A program made the position numbers and the translations under genes. Shown in pieces: positions 25,363 to 35,500 of a stretch of 64,000 bases of DNA; the stretch's first letter is position 1, and every line of letters begins with the position of its first letter. A model generated the notes under the pieces. It was given only the letters and a program-made list of their open reading frames with translations. It searched no databases and had not been told where the DNA came from. This DNA comes from Chitinophaga sancti (lineage in GTDB: Bacteria; Bacteroidota; Bacteroidia; Chitinophagales; Chitinophagaceae): positions 7,572,501-7,636,500 of the forward strand of contig NZ_CP139972.1 of assembly GCF_034424315.1 (NCBI RefSeq), written 5' to 3'.

Positions 25363-25827
25363 CACGTGCAATTCTATTTCGGCCATATTTAACCAGCTTC
25401 CATGTTTTGGGGTATAGATGAATTCAAATCTGTCACACAGCCTTTTTGCTTCTTTGGGTTCAAAGGTCTCATAAAATGCAGCACCCGTGTGCGTTTTTAA
25501 ATTATCCATCACCAGGGTTATCTTTTTCGCTTTGGGATATTTCTTATCTGCGATTTCTTTAATAAACATTGCCCAATCCTTTCTGGCTTTGAATGCAGTT
25601 ACCTCCACAAAACGCTTCCCTTTCAATGGTTCATTTGCTATAAATATATTTACCATGCCATGTCTAACGTACTCGTAATCTACTCTTCTTTCCTGACCAG
25701 GCTTCATGGCAACTGATTGTCTCGTTTCATCGACTAACTGTTTTGGCGACTCGTCCATGCAAATAACAGGATAATCAGCATTATAAGGCCTTTTATATAC
25801 ATCTAACACATTCTCCATCTTTGCCAC
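25363..25827 (-). pseudogene. IS630 copy 2 transposase, DDE N-terminal fragment
   Basis: Carries MAKMENVLDVYKRP..., VICMDESPKQLVDETRQS, LVMDNLKTHT and PKHGSWLNMAEIELHV, then runs into the IS21 right end (frame stops at 25270). It differs from copy 1 at a few residues (for example DETRQS against DEVRQS, DYEYV against DYKYV). The catalytic residues are present, but the C-terminus is severed. Confidence 0.8.
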
Positions 25828-25853
25828 AAATTCGCTATTACAATGCGGTGGGA

Positions 25854-26324
25854 TTACCCACCCTTTTGATTTCCAGGGCTTAAGTTCATTTTTTTTAAGA
25901 CCTTTCTTACTGTTACATGAGAGATCTTTTCTACATACTTTAATTCAACCATCTTGTCTGCCAGGAGCCGTAACGACCATCTAGCAAATCCCTTAGGTGG
26001 CTCACTACAGCATAATGTGACTAACTTCGCTTCTATATCTCCATCCACTTTAGACTCGTAAATACGATTTGAAGGCCGTCTTTCTAATACCCCTTCAAAG
26101 CCTTCTTCAATAAATTTCTTCTTAACCCGATCTATTGTGCGCATCCCAACTTTCAAAACTTTACTTATTTGCTCGTTGGTCACTTTTTCCGAGTATTTTC
26201 CATCATCACAATTTAATAGAATATAAGCCATACGAAAGGTTTGAGAAGTATGTGAACCTTTATTTATTATGCTGTGTAATTCTTCAACTTCACTTTTTGT
26301 TAATTTAACGGTATAGCGTATCAT
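25854..26324 (-). CDS. IS630 copy 2 transposase, helix-turn-helix half
   Basis: Identical to the copy 1 HTH protein except near the end (NLSPGNQ against NLSLGNQ). The A8 frameshift run is retained. It could still make a DNA-binding protein lacking a catalytic half, and might therefore act as an inhibitor of copy 1; that is inference. Confidence 0.75.
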   Translation of the reverse strand: MIRYTVKLTKSEVEELHSIINKGSHTSQTFRMAYILLNCDDGKYSEKVTNEQISKVLKVGMRTIDRVKKKFIEEGFEGVLERRPSNRIYESKVDGDIEAKLVTLCCSEPPKGFARWSLRLLADKMVELKYVEKISHVTVRKVLKKMNLSPGNQKGG

Positions 26325-26385
26325 CTCCGGAAATATTTCATCGAATATACATTATATTTACGTCATTTGATATTTAACATAACAC

Positions 26386-26600
26386 TAGTAGAGGAATTGT
26401 CCTCATTGGGAGAGGACGCAATATATCGGCTTGAATCGGTTCGGAAAAGAGATAAAAGTATTCCAAAAACGTTGTTTGTAAGAAAGAGATTTATGCCGAA
26501 GGATTAGGTTCCACATATAAACTTATTCAACTAGAACCAATTCCAGAGGTGACTTTGGAGAGCAGTGGAGAATCCGGAATCGAACCCACAGGAGCATGAT
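26386..26600 (+). pseudogene. Unidentified gene fragment right of the IS630 pair
   Basis: One frame encodes LVEELSSLGEDAIYRLESVRKRDKSIPKTLFVRKRF. Another, overlapping and running further, encodes KNVVCKKEIYAEGLGSTYKLIQLEPIPEV...ESGIEPTGA to a stop at 26600, just before a terminator. Together they look like the C-terminal part of the same decayed gene as 21107-21282, with one or more frameshifts and the IS630 pair in the middle. The family is not recognised. Confidence 0.35.
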
Positions 26601-26636
26601 TGTAAATGACTTATAAAATGGCTATAAATACGGTAA

Positions 26637-26675
26637 AACAGAAAATCCGCTACTAGAGCGGATTTTCTGTTTTTG
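26637..26675. terminator. Strong intrinsic terminator
   Basis: The inverted repeat CAGAAAATCCGCT / AGCGGATTTTCTG has a 5-nt loop and a following TTTTT run, with AAAA on the opposite side, so it could work in both directions. It directly follows the decayed frame ending at 26600. Confidence 0.75.
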
Positions 26676-26714
26676 TGCCCAGTAGCGGAGTGTTATCGAA
26701 CCAAATTAAATCGA
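26675..26714 (-). repeat. Copy B of the ~40-bp repeat resembling a tRNA 3' end
   Basis: The plus strand starts GTGCCCAGTAGC and contains TCGAACCAAAT; see copy A at 9064-9103. It abuts the terminator at 26637-26675. The start also matches the first bases of the tRNA-Leu 3' end (GTGCCCAG), but the spacing to the T-loop-like TCGA differs from a real T-arm. Confidence 0.5.
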
Positions 26715-27136
26715 TATTAAATAAGTTATGTGGAGAAAAGATTTAATCTTCTTGTTAATACGGCTATTATATTGGAACCTACCGATTGTGCAGACTGTTA
26801 CTATTACTTAAATCCTAAAATTTGAAATTTGATCTGGCAAGGCAGTTTTAAAAACTTCATGGTAGTGAACTATCTGATCTTTGCCAAAATAGGATCGCAT
26901 CTCTTTAAAATGCAATATCTTATCTAATTCCAGCAACATTATTTGACTACTTGGCCCTGGATTTTATTGGAGAGTATTATAATAATAAGAGACCAGAAGG
27001 CGGACAAAAAATGGAGGGCAGGCCAACGTAATTGCCTTAATAGGCGATATTAATTCCACCTCAATCATCTTTTTTTAAAAATCCGGTAACAATTTGATAG
27101 TGGCTGCATCTAATAAGAAACAATAAAATCTTCAAT
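26715..27136 (+). other. Intergenic stretch with a possible transposase scrap
   Basis: No intact gene. At about 26941-27032 the plus strand reads FDYLALDFIGEYYNNKRPEGGQ...EGRPT, reminiscent of integrase-core transposase C-termini (xxYYNxKRP). Nothing else is visible. Confidence 0.3.
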
Positions 27137-27967
27137 ATGAAATTCAGATCCCTCATTTTAAGTTTATTATTTATTTTGTGTTCCTTCAAGGGACAGGCGC
27201 AGTCAGCTTTTAATGTAAAGGTTGTAGGAACAGGAAGTCCCATCCTGTTATTCCCCGGTTTTGGCTGCACGGGTGAAGTATGGCAGGGAATTACCGGCGA
27301 ATTATCCAAACATTATGAGTGCCACATTTTCACCTTTGCAGGCTTTGGAGATGTTCCCCCTATCGGTAGGCCTTGGTTGTCAACTATTAAAGAAGCAGTG
27401 ATTCAATATGTGAACAGTCATAAAATTCGGAGCGCCACTATCATTGGGCACAGCCTGGGCGGTACACTGGGATTGTGGCTGGCAGAAACTGAGCCAACAA
27501 TGTTCAAAAAAATCATAGTAGTGGATGCCTTACCATGTACAGGAGCTTTGATGATGCCTAACTTTAAGCCGGAAAATATAGGATATGATAATCCATATAA
27601 CCAAAGGATACGGGAAATGGATAGTACAACATTTCGCGAAATGGCCAAACAACAGGTAGCGTATATGATGTTGAATAAGGAGAAGAGAAGTAAGGTCGTT
27701 GAATGGTTTTTGGAAGCAGATAGATCCACTTACGTAGACGGGTATGTTGACTTACTGAAGCTAGACCTCAGAAACGCTCTTATAAAAATACCGGTTGTTA
27801 TCCTGGCAGCCACTTACCCCAATAAAGCGGTGATTGAAAAAAACTACAACGAACAATATGCAAATGTTAATGAGAAAACAATTTACTACGCCGACAATGC
27901 TGCTCATTTTATCATGTATGATCAACCAGAATGGTTCTTATCTAAAATAACCGAAAGCCTGAAATAA
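27137..27967 (+). CDS. Secreted alpha/beta hydrolase
   Basis: A 276-residue protein with a signal peptide (MKFRSLILSLLFILCSFKGQAQS) and an alpha/beta-hydrolase fold. The oxyanion segment is LLFPGFGCTGEVW, the nucleophile elbow GHSLGG (residues ~97-102), an acidic position follows strand 6, and the catalytic His is in DNAAHFIMYDQP near the C-terminus. It would act in the periplasm on an unknown ester or amide. The stop codon lies 1 nt before the GTG start of the sigma factor, so the hydrolase, sigma factor and membrane protein are one operon. This is an unusual partner for an ECF sigma. Confidence 0.85.
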   Translation: MKFRSLILSLLFILCSFKGQAQSAFNVKVVGTGSPILLFPGFGCTGEVWQGITGELSKHYECHIFTFAGFGDVPPIGRPWLSTIKEAVIQYVNSHKIRSATIIGHSLGGTLGLWLAETEPTMFKKIIVVDALPCTGALMMPNFKPENIGYDNPYNQRIREMDSTTFREMAKQQVAYMMLNKEKRSKVVEWFLEADRSTYVDGYVDLLKLDLRNALIKIPVVILAATYPNKAVIEKNYNEQYANVNEKTIYYADNAAHFIMYDQPEWFLSKITESLK

Positions 27968-27968
27968 C

Positions 27969-28454
27969 GTGAGTAAAAAAGAACAGTTTGCCACCATCTA
28001 CGAACAACATCAGGCCAAGGTATTCAGGATGTGCAAAGGGTATTTCAAGGGAGAGGAACAAACCGCCAACGATACAGTTCAGGAGATATTTATTAAAATA
28101 TGGCAACACCTGGAAAGCTTCCGCAATGATTCCCAGATAAGCACCTGGATATACCGGATCACTGTTAATTGTTGTTTGCAGCATACAAGAAAGTCAGCTA
28201 TAAAAAGAGAAATTCCGATGCAGGAACTTCCAGATGCAGTACAGGTAGATTACGACCCAATCGTGGAAGAGCAATTGAAAAAAATGTATTCCTGTATTGG
28301 GCAGTTGGAGGCCACAGACAGATTAATTATTACCATGATTTTAGAAGCAATGGATTACGACGAAATTGCTAAAATAATAGGTATATCCGCTGATACTTTG
28401 CGGGTGAGAGTGCATCGTATTAAAAAGAAACTAACTAATTGTGTACAATTATGA
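27969..28454 (+). CDS. ECF-type RNA polymerase sigma factor
   Basis: A 161-residue sigma-70 family protein from a GTG start. Region 2 (residues ~8-75) has YEQHQAKVFRMCKGYF, QTANDTVQEIFIKIWQHLESFR and STWIYRITVNCCLQHTRK. Region 4 (~105-160) has CIGQLEATDRLIITMILEAMDYDEIAKIIGISADTLRVRVHRIKKKL. It directs polymerase to a specific promoter set. The start is coupled to the hydrolase stop, and its stop overlaps (ATGA) the start of the membrane protein, its probable anti-sigma partner. Confidence 0.9.
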   Translation: MSKKEQFATIYEQHQAKVFRMCKGYFKGEEQTANDTVQEIFIKIWQHLESFRNDSQISTWIYRITVNCCLQHTRKSAIKREIPMQELPDAVQVDYDPIVEEQLKKMYSCIGQLEATDRLIITMILEAMDYDEIAKIIGISADTLRVRVHRIKKKLTNCVQL

Positions 28455-29026
28455 CATCATTTCACAATATTCAGCACCTCTGGAACCAGCCCGGCAATAC
28501 AATTAGAACGTCTTACCCACTGGAAGATCTGATTGAGCTGGCAGAGAAAAATACGCGTAAAATTAAAACCAGGCAATATTGGAATATTGGTATAATGGGA
28601 ATAACTATCCTGTTCCTGATTGGTTATATATCTGTTTTCACCGGACTAAAAGCAAACTGGTTTCATACAGGCATATTCCTCATGATGCTATCGCTGGCAT
28701 TACGGGTGGTAATTGAAACGTGGAGCCTTGTAATCCTGAACCGGATAGATATACGTAGCGATTTCAGAAATTACACCAGCCATATCACTAGTTTTTATAG
28801 AAGCCGGAAAATAATTCATTATGTGGCCACACCTTTGATCTTTGCAGCCTATACTACAGGCTTTGGTTTACTGCTACCGGTTTTTATGAAATCTTTTTCA
28901 ACAGCATTTTTCATGTATATCGTTATTTCAGGAAGCACCTTTCTTGTTGTTTTTGCAACCTTTATGATCCGGGAAATAAAAAAAGAAATAAAGATACTGA
29001 CTGATCTGCGTGAAATTAATATCTAA
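28451..29026 (+). CDS. Four-span membrane protein, probable anti-sigma factor
   Basis: A 191-residue protein. A cytoplasmic N-terminal region (~residues 1-42, TSFHNIQHLWNQPG...LEDLIELAEKNTRK) precedes four hydrophobic spans (IGIMGITILFLIGYISVF; GIFLMMLSLALRVVIETW; VATPLIFAAYTTGFGLLL; MYIVISGSTFLVVFATFM) and a short basic tail. There is no zinc-binding HxxxCxxC motif, so it is not a ZAS-type anti-sigma. The ATGA overlap with the sigma gene and the size of the N-terminal region suggest that it holds the sigma factor at the membrane. Confidence 0.65.
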   Translation: MTSFHNIQHLWNQPGNTIRTSYPLEDLIELAEKNTRKIKTRQYWNIGIMGITILFLIGYISVFTGLKANWFHTGIFLMMLSLALRVVIETWSLVILNRIDIRSDFRNYTSHITSFYRSRKIIHYVATPLIFAAYTTGFGLLLPVFMKSFSTAFFMYIVISGSTFLVVFATFMIREIKKEIKILTDLREINI

Positions 29027-29185
29027 TGGATGAATGTGGGTAATTTAATAAAAAACACGAAACCGGATTGTATTACTAAAATTGCATATTGAATTTCTAC
29101 ATGCCCGATTTTAAACCGTCGAACTCTCTTACATTAGTAAAGCTGATAGCACGCCTGAGAGAAGCTAAACACTCTAAAACAAGAA

Positions 29186-29210
29186 AGCCGGAGATCTCTC
29201 TCCGGCTTTC
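29186..29210. terminator. Terminator next to the left attachment site
   Basis: Stem AAGCCGGAGA / TCTCCGGCTT with a short loop and a T-run in the plus direction. On the plus strand it would end the sigma operon. On the minus strand it lies just beyond the attachment repeat, where the terminator of the original tRNA-Leu gene would have been. Confidence 0.7.
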
Positions 29211-29214
29211 GCCC

Positions 29215-29226
29215 AGTGCCCAGAAC
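29215..29226. other. Left attachment repeat (attL-like)
   Basis: AGTGCCCAGAAC is identical to 50890-50901, where it overlaps the 3' end of tRNA-Leu. The match continues imperfectly (xGGA). Both copies lie next to a hairpin terminator on the outer or 3' side. Confidence 0.6.
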
Positions 29227-29559
29227 AGGAATATTATCTGTCTGGTTATTAATATCTTACAGTCGCGGAATGTCAAATTGCAGTCGCTGCTTTTTAGACC
29301 GCCTAAAGTGTGTCTATTGTTCACACTTTTTAACTCTTTTCACCTGTCGAGATAAAGGTAAGAATATTATAATAAATGTATCAAATTGATATTTTTTCAC
29401 GGTGCTTGTTGGTGAGACTATGGTTTTCACATCAACATACATAATTCTACACAGATATAGTAAATATCATTCTTTAAAACTACAAAAGTTAATATCCTTC
29501 TAAAGGAAGATTGTGTTTCTGTCATTTTACACTACTCCTATGAAATATAAAAATTGAAA

Positions 29560-32500
29560 TCATAATTTTCTTAATTGTATATCAATTGCACCTTCGTTTG
29601 CTTTAATGAAATATTTCATTTCTATTTGACCAAAGACATTTATGTTGTCATGTCCTGTTATGTAGCTATTTTCCTGAATGTAATCTTTTTGGTTAAAAAT
29701 TATTTTCTCAAATTCCTCCGATTTTCTTACCACCGGAACTTCAAAATTCCTCTCATAAGATGTAATTATCGAATTTATGAATGGGTTATTTCGGATCGCC
29801 TCAAACGGATGAAGAATTATTAAATAGTCCTTAGCTCGGCTAATAGCTACATTATAAATATACTCTTTAGATAATAGACTTTTGGCATGCCCGGTGTAGT
29901 AATAGTTATTAGGGTTGGAAACAAAGAAAACTATATCACATTCATCTCCCTGAAAACCATGAACCGTATCTGAATAAATTTTTAATTTATCTGAGATGCC
30001 ATACGAAGTAATTAGCTTATTAAGCAGTATAGCTTGTGCTTTATAAGGCGCAATTAATCCTATTGTCCAACTTTCACTATCAGCTAAAAGAGAATCAAAA
30101 TATTTTATCAATTCTGCGACAAATACTGCACTGTAAGTGTGATAGGAGCTATACAAAAGCCTATTAATTCTAAATATTGAATTCTCCGCATTTAGCGGAA
30201 AATCAATAAAGGTTACATTCTGATTAATGAGTTCCTTGAATGCTTCAGGAAGTGGCTTCGCGTTCTCCTTTTTCTCCTCCCTATCATGTTGCAGTAAATT
30301 ATTGTATGATAAATCGCTAAACAATTGGCCTACTTTCTTTATGCTTCTGTATTGCCTGTCAAGATTTTTAATTGTATCTCCTTTCCTTAAATTTTGTTCG
30401 GAACTTCTAAAACTATTAATGCCCATCATTGTATAAACATTTTCATCCTGAATATCCAATTCTTCAAGATCTTTATCATTAACATCCACTACCGGAGGTA
30501 TTTGTTTCGGATCGCCAGCAATAATGAATTTTGCTTTGGGATTAACCTTGTATATAGCCAAAATTGAGAACACTAAATAAGGCAAGTTAGTCATTGATGC
30601 TTCGTCAAAAACTATATAATCCCAATAGTCATTTAATTTGAAAAGTTTTACATATCTTCCATCTTCTTCATCAATTACCTCAAAATAAGGAATACGATGT
30701 ATTGTTGAAGCTAGAATATTGGTATAATTTAATCGTTGCATGGTTAATGAATCCTGATAAATATCTTCATCTAATTCTTCCAACTCTGGATCGGTAGGCT
30801 TACCAACTCTGGTGATGGTTATTGATTTTCCCAAAGTATTAAGCTCATTCAACTTGCTACTGATAATGTCTGATGAAAGACCAGAAGTATTTACTAACTT
30901 TTTACATAATACGTCCGCTGCTTTATTGGTAGGTGTTAATAGTAAATACTTTGCATTGTAGTTTTCCTTTATTTCATCTAAAATCATACTGCAAAGGGTT
31001 GTGGTTTTGCCAGTACCTGGAGGACCATAAATAAATTGCAGATTAGGGAGTATGTCATTTATTTCGATCCATTCATCCATATTATCCCTATTGACAAAAG
31101 CTTTGTACAGCCTTTCTAACAGATCGATAACAGGTGAAAAACTTATCCTGACCTGTATGACATCAGGAAACGTATTAATAATTGTCTGGGGAATGGGTTC
31201 CCTACAATAAATCAATAAGTCTTGCCCCTTTTTTGAAACTCCTTCTACTTTAATGTTTTCATTCTGACGATTTTTGACAACCAATGTAATTTTAAAATCT
31301 TCGAAATCCTCTATGCTTAAAGGAATGAGAGAATTTGCACCACAAAGCAAAAAGTATTTATTAGAAATTTCGTCATTAATAATAAATCTTTTAATTTCCT
31401 GAAATGAAATGCTTTTCTGAGTAGTAGTGTCTTGCTTGCTTTCATAGGTCAACAGAAGTTTCAGATAGGATTCGAACCAAATATATGAGTAATCACTATT
31501 TGCTTTTATACTTTCAATTAATTCTTTCCTTTCCTGTTTTAAGTTTTCCTCTTTAAATGCTGATTCAAGTGCTTCTAGATGTGAACTTTTGACTTCACTC
31601 TTTCCGGCAGAGTTTAATGTGTTGTAAATACTGGTTAGCATTATATTCCTTCTTCTTATAAGATCATTAACAGCTTCAGCAATAGTGTCATGTTCTAAAG
31701 AAAGAGCGTCACTCAACTCTTCTAAGGAAGCCTTTTTAGTGTAAAAAATTTCCTGAAATCCTTCCGCCTCGTTATCGATATAAAACATTCCTTCTGATAT
31801 CTTACCTATGGAAGCTGTTTCCCCATTAATGTCAATTGATATATCATAATTCAGTTCAGCTTCTCTAAATAGCCTAATACCATTTTCGGCTTTCCAATTA
31901 TGATAGAAAGGCTCATCATGCTCGGATTGCAGTTCACTCGGAACAAATGTTTTCTTAAATTTTAGTTCATCACAATTTTCTATGATGCTATTATTTAACA
32001 GAGTTGATCGTTTTAAAATATTATACCATTTGTATAACAGGTTTAAATTATTGCCATTAGCTGCCTTTAATTTATCGTGCAAGATTGCATCTATTACGTT
32101 AACAGACAATTCCTCGGACTTCAAAACTTTAAATGAATCAGTAGTGTTGTAAATAACTGTAGGGGTTTTTTCTAATCCTTTGCTGGCTAAGTGATTAATT
32201 ATTTTTTCAATAAATGAAAGTTGAGAATGGTGCTTATTTTCATTGTAAATGGTCGCTTCATTATTCAGGTTTGTAAAGCTTCCTGCAAGCCCATTAATTG
32301 AATTTAAAAGCAATGTTTCATTAAACCTCTCTATTTCAATATCTACAGGTAATTCTTTGATTTTACCTGTCAGATACTTTCTTACTTTTTCAATTGGACT
32401 ATCTCCAACATAAACACCAATAGCCTTAAAAAATTCCTCTTTCTTTTTATCAAATTTGCACCAGCTAATGAAATCATTAGGTAGGATTTCTTCTTGTACT

Positions 32501-35500
32501 TGAATGCCATTTAGAACAAACTGATTGGGGGAAATATTCAAATATGTATCCCAAGCCTGGTTGCGTTTGTAATCTCTAAGAACGGAAGAGAGATTTAGCC
32601 AGCCCTTGTATAAGTAATCGAGCTTATCACTTATCTGTTCTGTACTTTCTAAAACATCTGTAGTGCAACCTTTTACAAATAAGAAATGCGAAACGATAAT
32701 ATCATCTTCTGCATCATTGTAATTGAAAGCTTCTAAATCACTCAATTGTAATAATGATTGCAGCCCGTTATATCTTTCATTTAGTAAAAAGGAGGGTTTT
32801 ATATATTTTTCGTTTTCTTCTGAATAAATAATTAACTGTCCTTCTAACTTATACCATTCTCCATCCTTTGATTTGAGGGAATACTCGTTAATATTCTCCT
32901 TGTTGAATTTTCCTGATAGCCAAACAAATAATAACTGATGTGCATTTTCAAGATGTTTACTTTCTAAATTTCCATTAAATATCGCCACCAATTCATCAGT
33001 GATGCCAACATTTGAAATTTTAAACAAACTATCCGCAACAGTTTGGGTTAGTAAATCTCTTTTCTTGGCTTCATCATGAAAGGCCTGAACGAGCTTGATA
33101 TTACCGGCATTGTCAAGATTCAGTATTTGGGATTGTGATAAAGTAATTTTTCTATCACCCCTTTGTACTTCAATAGAATCATGGGCACTATCAATATCAC
33201 CTATAATAATTGTTTGATCATCCTTTTTGATGGATATTTTCTTATGTAACGCAGATAGTTCATCCGGTGTTACATTTCCCTCTACTACTTCCTTTAATAG
33301 TTTTACGTACAATTCATTTTTCCTTTCCGCCGACCAGGTTGCATCTAGTTGGATGAATGTGAGCTTCTCTAACAGAGCCTTTTTGTCATCATAACGTTCT
33401 GGCAAAACCACTTCAATTAAATCCAGCTCTTGAACATCACTCTTTTCATCAAAAAGTGTGATTAGATATTCAATCAATATGTTATCTGATAGCGCTATTT
33501 TTGATCTATATGTACTGAATATTTCCGGTATGAGTATATATTTATTTGGATAGTAGGTATTAATGTATTTTACAATGGATGGATTAGTAGTCGCTATTTG
33601 TTTTATTTCTGAAGTGGAATTTATGTAATAGATCCCATCTGTCAGCATAACGCAATTGGATGAAAAGAAATCAATGTTGCAAACTTTTGAGAATAACAGT
33701 AAATCGTTGATATGCTCTACGCTGCTTGCTGTATCTTCTATTGTTGGCTCTATGGTTATCGATGTAATAGAAAAAGGCGGCTTATCCAAATAGGGAAGTA
33801 AAAACTTATCAGGTATATGAACATCGTAATATTTCAATGCGGTTACCTGAATCCTCTTGTAAACTTCATTAGAGAGTTCTGTCAGTTCATTATTAAAGTA
33901 GACTTCTTCCGATTCAATTACCTCCGATTTAAAAATAATCTGTTCCCAATTACGAAGTAAGTTTTTCCCTTTTTCTTGCCAATTACTTTTTTCATAAGCA
34001 CTTACTATATCATCCAGCACCTCCTTCGATTTTTCTGGATTAGAGGCTATGTGATTGGCGATTTGCACCCAAAATGGATAGATGATGCCCTGATACAATT
34101 CCTCCGGCTTGTCTAAGAGATAGTTTTTATAGGCAGAGTTGTCCTCTGAATTACTTATGCAATATTTACTTAACCAAGCAACAGAGGAACTTGAATAAAG
34201 GTTCTTAAAGCAAACGTGGTTGTTATTGTTGTTTTTAAACAATTTAAGTTCCCCCATTCTTTCTCCTGGACTTTCATTGAAAGTTCGGAATGCCTCAAAT
34301 ATTCTATATTTCTCTGATTTGTTAAGAGTATTAAGCTTTTCATCTACAACCACCTTACTGAATAACCTTGTAAGGATGGTGTAATTTCTGACATGCGAAT
34401 CATTTGCAAAGAGGTTAAAGTACTTTGGATTGAAACTAAAATCGTCAAAGTTTTCCTTCGTATATTTTAAGTCTAATTTTTGTAGTAAATCTTTTATATC
34501 ATTCAATCTATTGAAAATAATAAAATAGCCATCCTTCTCTTTCTCCTGAAATTCATTTATACTTAATAGTTCCTCATTATTGAATTTTAGCAGCTTTGTA
34601 TTGAACAGATTATTTTTGAAAGTTACAGCTTTAACTACTTCTGTATCTAACAGTGCAATTTCAGAAAGGATACTTGTTATTTTGCTTTCATCATTACCTA
34701 TCCAGTTATTAAGATTAGCGCTAATGGTTTCTTTTATAGATAGCAAGTTGTTTATCGCAAAGTCTTTTATTCCCAACTTTGCAAATGCTGACAATCGAAT
34801 ACTTAATTCTGTATCATCAATCCAATAAAACCAGTTTACGTTTTGTAATCCCCAAGCCTGTGTATCAATTTCTATTGTTGTTTTCTTGACGTATACATTT
34901 TCCGGGTTGCTGGTTGTTGTAAAGTCATCTGAATTTAGGGAGCGACGAACTGGAATGTACTTTTTAAGCAATAGATTGATGCGATTGATGTATGGTTCCT
35001 CTATCCAAAGCCTATCTTGATTGGTGCTTTTTGTAGATGTTAATAAAGCTGCGTAGAAATGCAGGAACAATTGTCTGTCTTTTTGGTCTGAGGATGCTGA
35101 AAGTCGGTTTAATTCACTGTCTATTTTGTTTGCAATTGTTTTTAAGAGCCTTTCATTAATACCGTCCTCTTTACTACTGCCTTTATGTAAAAATGTACGA
35201 GAACTTCCTTTGTAAAAGGCGTTGGAGTGTAATATATAATTAAAATTGTGTACTTCTTCTGAAAGCGGAAAGTACAAGTACAGGTTTGGAGCGCCCTTGA
35301 AGTAATCGCCTATTTCATTGTGCTTTCTAAAACCAAGCAATGATTCAATGTTTGCTTCTTCGGATATTCTCCTTTTCTGTTCTGTTGTAAGTTCATTGTA
35401 ATTCTCCACACCAAAACGGATATAAGCGTAGGTATCCTGTTCTGCCTCTTTATGTACAGTGATCTTTATGTACTCTAAATCTGGATAAGTAATAGGCTCT

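Larger units (their letters stand above)
22499..26384 (-). mobile_element. IS630-family element, copy 2, interrupted by IS21
   Basis: The ends match copy 1 (TGTTAGG at 22499; AACATAACA to 26384) and are flanked by CTAG (22495-22498, shared with copy 1, and 26385-26388). Removing the IS21 element and one CACGT copy leaves 1200 bp, the length of copy 1, with only a few base differences. The two copies lie in tandem and in the same orientation. Confidence 0.85.
29027..29559. other. Intergenic stretch containing the left island boundary
   Basis: Holds the terminator at 29186-29210, the attachment repeat at 29215-29226, two CAGTCGC repeats about 19 bp apart (near 29261 and 29281), and an inverted repeat AAAGTGTG / CACACTTT (29305-29329) that could end transcription. 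An 88-codon frame from 29089 crosses all of these signals and is not considered a gene. Confidence 0.45.

Noticed and set aside
26560..26600. tRNA 3'-end-like string (GTGGAGAATCCGGAATCGAACCC)
   Set aside because: It lies in an open reading frame tail and no tRNA body with pairing arms is present; judged coincidental.
29089..29355. 88-codon frame after the sigma operon
   Set aside because: It crosses a terminator, the attachment repeat and another inverted repeat; no start context or homology.
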